DNA from: Klebsiella pneumoniae
Lineage (GTDB): Bacteria > Myxococcota_A > UBA796 > GCA-2862545
Direction: 5' to 3'
Length of the DNA: 64,000 nucleotides
Assembly (NCBI GenBank): GCA_945861065.1
Contig: CAMASI010000006.1
Span: 1 to 64,000, forward strand
Within the stretch, counting starts at the first letter, position 1; every line of letters starts with the position of its first letter. This document shows, piece after piece, positions 62,637 through 64,000 of this stretch. Made by a program: the position numbers and the translations under genes. The notes beneath the pieces are model-generated. The model was not told where the DNA came from and ran no database searches. It worked only from the letters and a program-made list of their open reading frames with translations.

Positions 62637-63859
62637 CGGCCGCGACCTAAACCGCGCTTCAGTACGAAGCCCACGTGGGCGTCTGCGCCCTCCAAAGCCG
62701 GCGACGTGTCGATCTCTGCTTGAAGGGAGAACTCCGGCGCCTCCGCTAAGAAGGCATTCACCACATCTTTGCCCTCTTCCGGTTCGGCACTGCACACGGC
62801 GTACACCAACACCCCGCCTCGATGAACATGGGCTGCTACGGTTCGCAGGAGCGACGCTTGGGTGGCCGCCGCGCGCAACAAGTCGGGCTCCATTCGTCGC
62901 CACTTGATTTCCGGATGCCGGCGCACGGTCCCCAACCCGGTGCAGGGGGCGTCCAGGAGGACCGCGTCGAAGGTCGGAACACCCGGAAGCGGCCCGCGGT
63001 TCCAATCGTGGGCTTGTACCGCCACGCGCAAACCGAGGCGGGAGGCCCCTTCGGCAACCCGATCCAGACGGGCGTCACCCCGGTCGACGGCCAGAACCCT
63101 TGCGCCACGGCTCGCCAGGCGAAACGCCTTGCCTCCGGGCGCGGCGGTGGCGTCCAACACAGAACCGGTGACCGGAACCAGATCTGCAACCCGAACCGCG
63201 GACAGGTCCTGCACCCAAAGTTGCCCTTCTGCGAAACCCGGGAGATTGAGGACCGTTCCTTTCCAACCCGTGACTCGGACGACGCCCTCGACGTCGGTCG
63301 CCTCCGCGACCAGCCCAACGGGCCACGACTCGGGCTGACGCAACACCACAAACAGCGGGGGCTGGTGCGTGATTGCTTCCGCCCATTGTATTGCCAGCGT
63401 TTCCCCGTAGCGCTGTACCCACCGGTCCAGGAGCCAAGCCGGAAGGTCGGCCTGGTCTGCCGCGCTCAGCTCTTCGGGCAGCCGGGCGTGTCGAACAACG
63501 GCGTTGACGAGGCCACTGGCGGGTCCGCAGCCAATCGCCCGGGCCACTTCCACCGATTGGTCCACCGCGGCGTGATCCGGTGCGCCACCGAACAAACGCT
63601 CCCAACACCCGAGGCGAAGCACCGCTCTGACGCCGGCGTCCAATCCACCCAAAGGGCGGGTCAGCGCGGTCCGAAGCGCAGCGTCCACACGACCCCGGTT
63701 GCGCAGCACGCCCATCGTCAACTGCCAGGCGGCAGCCCGTTCAGTGGACGAGAGTTCCAGCGAAACGAGCGCGTCTTCTAGATGCTCGCCGTCTTCGACG
63801 GCGATGAGCGCTCGCGCGGCGCCAATTCGGCCGAGGCTGGCCCGATTCCGTTGGGACAA
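62633..63859 (-). CDS. rsmB: 16S rRNA (cytosine(967)-C5)-methyltransferase RsmB
   Basis: The protein (408 residues, TTG start with GGAG upstream) has an N-terminal NusB-like helical domain (about 1-140) and a C-terminal NOL1/Sun methyltransferase domain. The SAM site is LDATAAPGGKAFRLA; motif IV is LLDAPCTGLGTVRRHPEIKW with the first Cys, and motif VI is VYAVCSAEPEEGKDVV with the catalytic Cys. RsmB methylates C967 of 16S rRNA. It overlaps mutS by four bases, an unusual pairing. Confidence 0.93.
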   Translation of the reverse strand: MSQRNRASLGRIGAARALIAVEDGEHLEDALVSLELSSTERAAAWQLTMGVLRNRGRVDAALRTALTRPLGGLDAGVRAVLRLGCWERLFGGAPDHAAVDQSVEVARAIGCGPASGLVNAVVRHARLPEELSAADQADLPAWLLDRWVQRYGETLAIQWAEAITHQPPLFVVLRQPESWPVGLVAEATDVEGVVRVTGWKGTVLNLPGFAEGQLWVQDLSAVRVADLVPVTGSVLDATAAPGGKAFRLASRGARVLAVDRGDARLDRVAEGASRLGLRVAVQAHDWNRGPLPGVPTFDAVLLDAPCTGLGTVRRHPEIKWRRMEPDLLRAAATQASLLRTVAAHVHRGGVLVYAVCSAEPEEGKDVVNAFLAEAPEFSLQAEIDTSPALEGADAHVGFVLKRGLGRGR

Positions 63860-63926
63860 AGGCGGCTCCGAATGCGCCCGCGCCTCTACTGCGCTGGCAG
63901 CGGCGCGGCAGTGCCAATCGCTCGCG

Positions 63927-64000
63927 CTAGCGCCAGGGTTTGCCGTCGTCGGGTGTCCCCACGCCCATCGCCAACTCGGATTCCAGCGCGCGCACCCGAT
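63927..64000 (-). CDS. C-terminal end of a protein that continues beyond the window
   Basis: A minus-strand frame enters from the window edge and ends at TAG 63927 with the 23-residue tail RVRALESELAMGVGTPDDGK then PWR. The heptad-like RVRALESEL suggests the end of a coiled coil. It lies 67 bases upstream of rsmB in the same direction. Too little is visible to name it, and a chance open frame cannot be excluded. Confidence 0.35.
   Translation of the reverse strand, partial: RVRALESELAMGVGTPDDGKPWR

Overview
This 64 kb window is a GC-rich bacterial chromosome segment, most likely from a flagellated member of the Myxococcota (former Deltaproteobacteria). I infer this from several traits seen together: many lipoproteins and secreted proteins rich in Asp/Thr/Gly; C-terminal anchors of the MYXO-CTERM kind (small or Cys-rich patch, hydrophobic helix, Arg cluster); DxDxDG metal-binding (MopuE-like) repeats; a Ser/Thr kinase; and frequent GTG starts with 4-nt ATGA/GTGA overlaps. 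No rRNA, tRNA or CRISPR array was seen. Coding density is high; the gene-poor stretches are at 389-1009, 20514-21314 and 39260-39910.

Layout. 1-388: remnant of an IS91-type transposase. 1010-6890: flagellar filament operon flgM-flgN-flgK-flgL-fliC-fliD-fliS and a FliT-like gene, with a sigma-28-type promoter and a hairpin terminator around the flagellin gene. 6928-11414: secreted and outer-membrane proteins (Asp-Thr-rich protein, small barrel-like protein, TPR protein, parallel beta-helix protein). 11381-13797: a bacterial voltage-gated channel and two tandem paralogous membrane proteins. 13815-15955: moaA and mrp. 16055-20513: outer-membrane barrels and two low-complexity lipoproteins. 20514-21314: inverted 8-bp minisatellite arrays around a fragment of a 23S rRNA intervening-sequence protein.

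21728-25721 holds a tight five-gene operon: a RidA/2-aminomuconate-deaminase-like protein, kynB (arylformamidase), an asparaginase-family amidohydrolase, and both subunits of a 2-aminophenol 1,6-dioxygenase-like extradiol dioxygenase (amnB, amnA). I consider it the most interesting system here: it joins a tryptophan-kynurenine hydrolase to aminophenol ring cleavage, without the aldehyde dehydrogenase that the known pathway uses.

25757-36536: a vWA lipoprotein, malate dehydrogenase, a Lon-substrate-domain protein, a rhomboid protease with GYF-like and TPR-like ends, a TerC transporter, a TRAP transporter (TatT-like lipoprotein, solute-binding protein, fused permease) and a RibD-type deaminase. 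36606-39259: a consensus sigma-54 promoter drives a lipoprotein and a Ser/Thr kinase with an unfamiliar Cys-containing C-terminal domain. 39260-39910: a 46-bp palindrome and a small gene with operator-like repeats. 39911-49124: ychF, an orphan ABC ATPase, ATP-grasp and GST-fold proteins, a YyaL/DUF255 protein, rlmA, small membrane and lipoproteins, and a sulfatase-like phosphohydrolase. 49149-55466: a minus-strand run with a MopuE beta-helix protein and a true formylglycine-type sulfatase. 55535-64000: small secreted proteins, murG, a GT-C-like membrane protein, mutS and rsmB.

Domain calls rest on reading translated sequence and recalled family motifs; no database search was possible. Start codons were moved inside longer open frames where a Shine-Dalgarno site, a signal peptide or a neighbour overlap favoured it.
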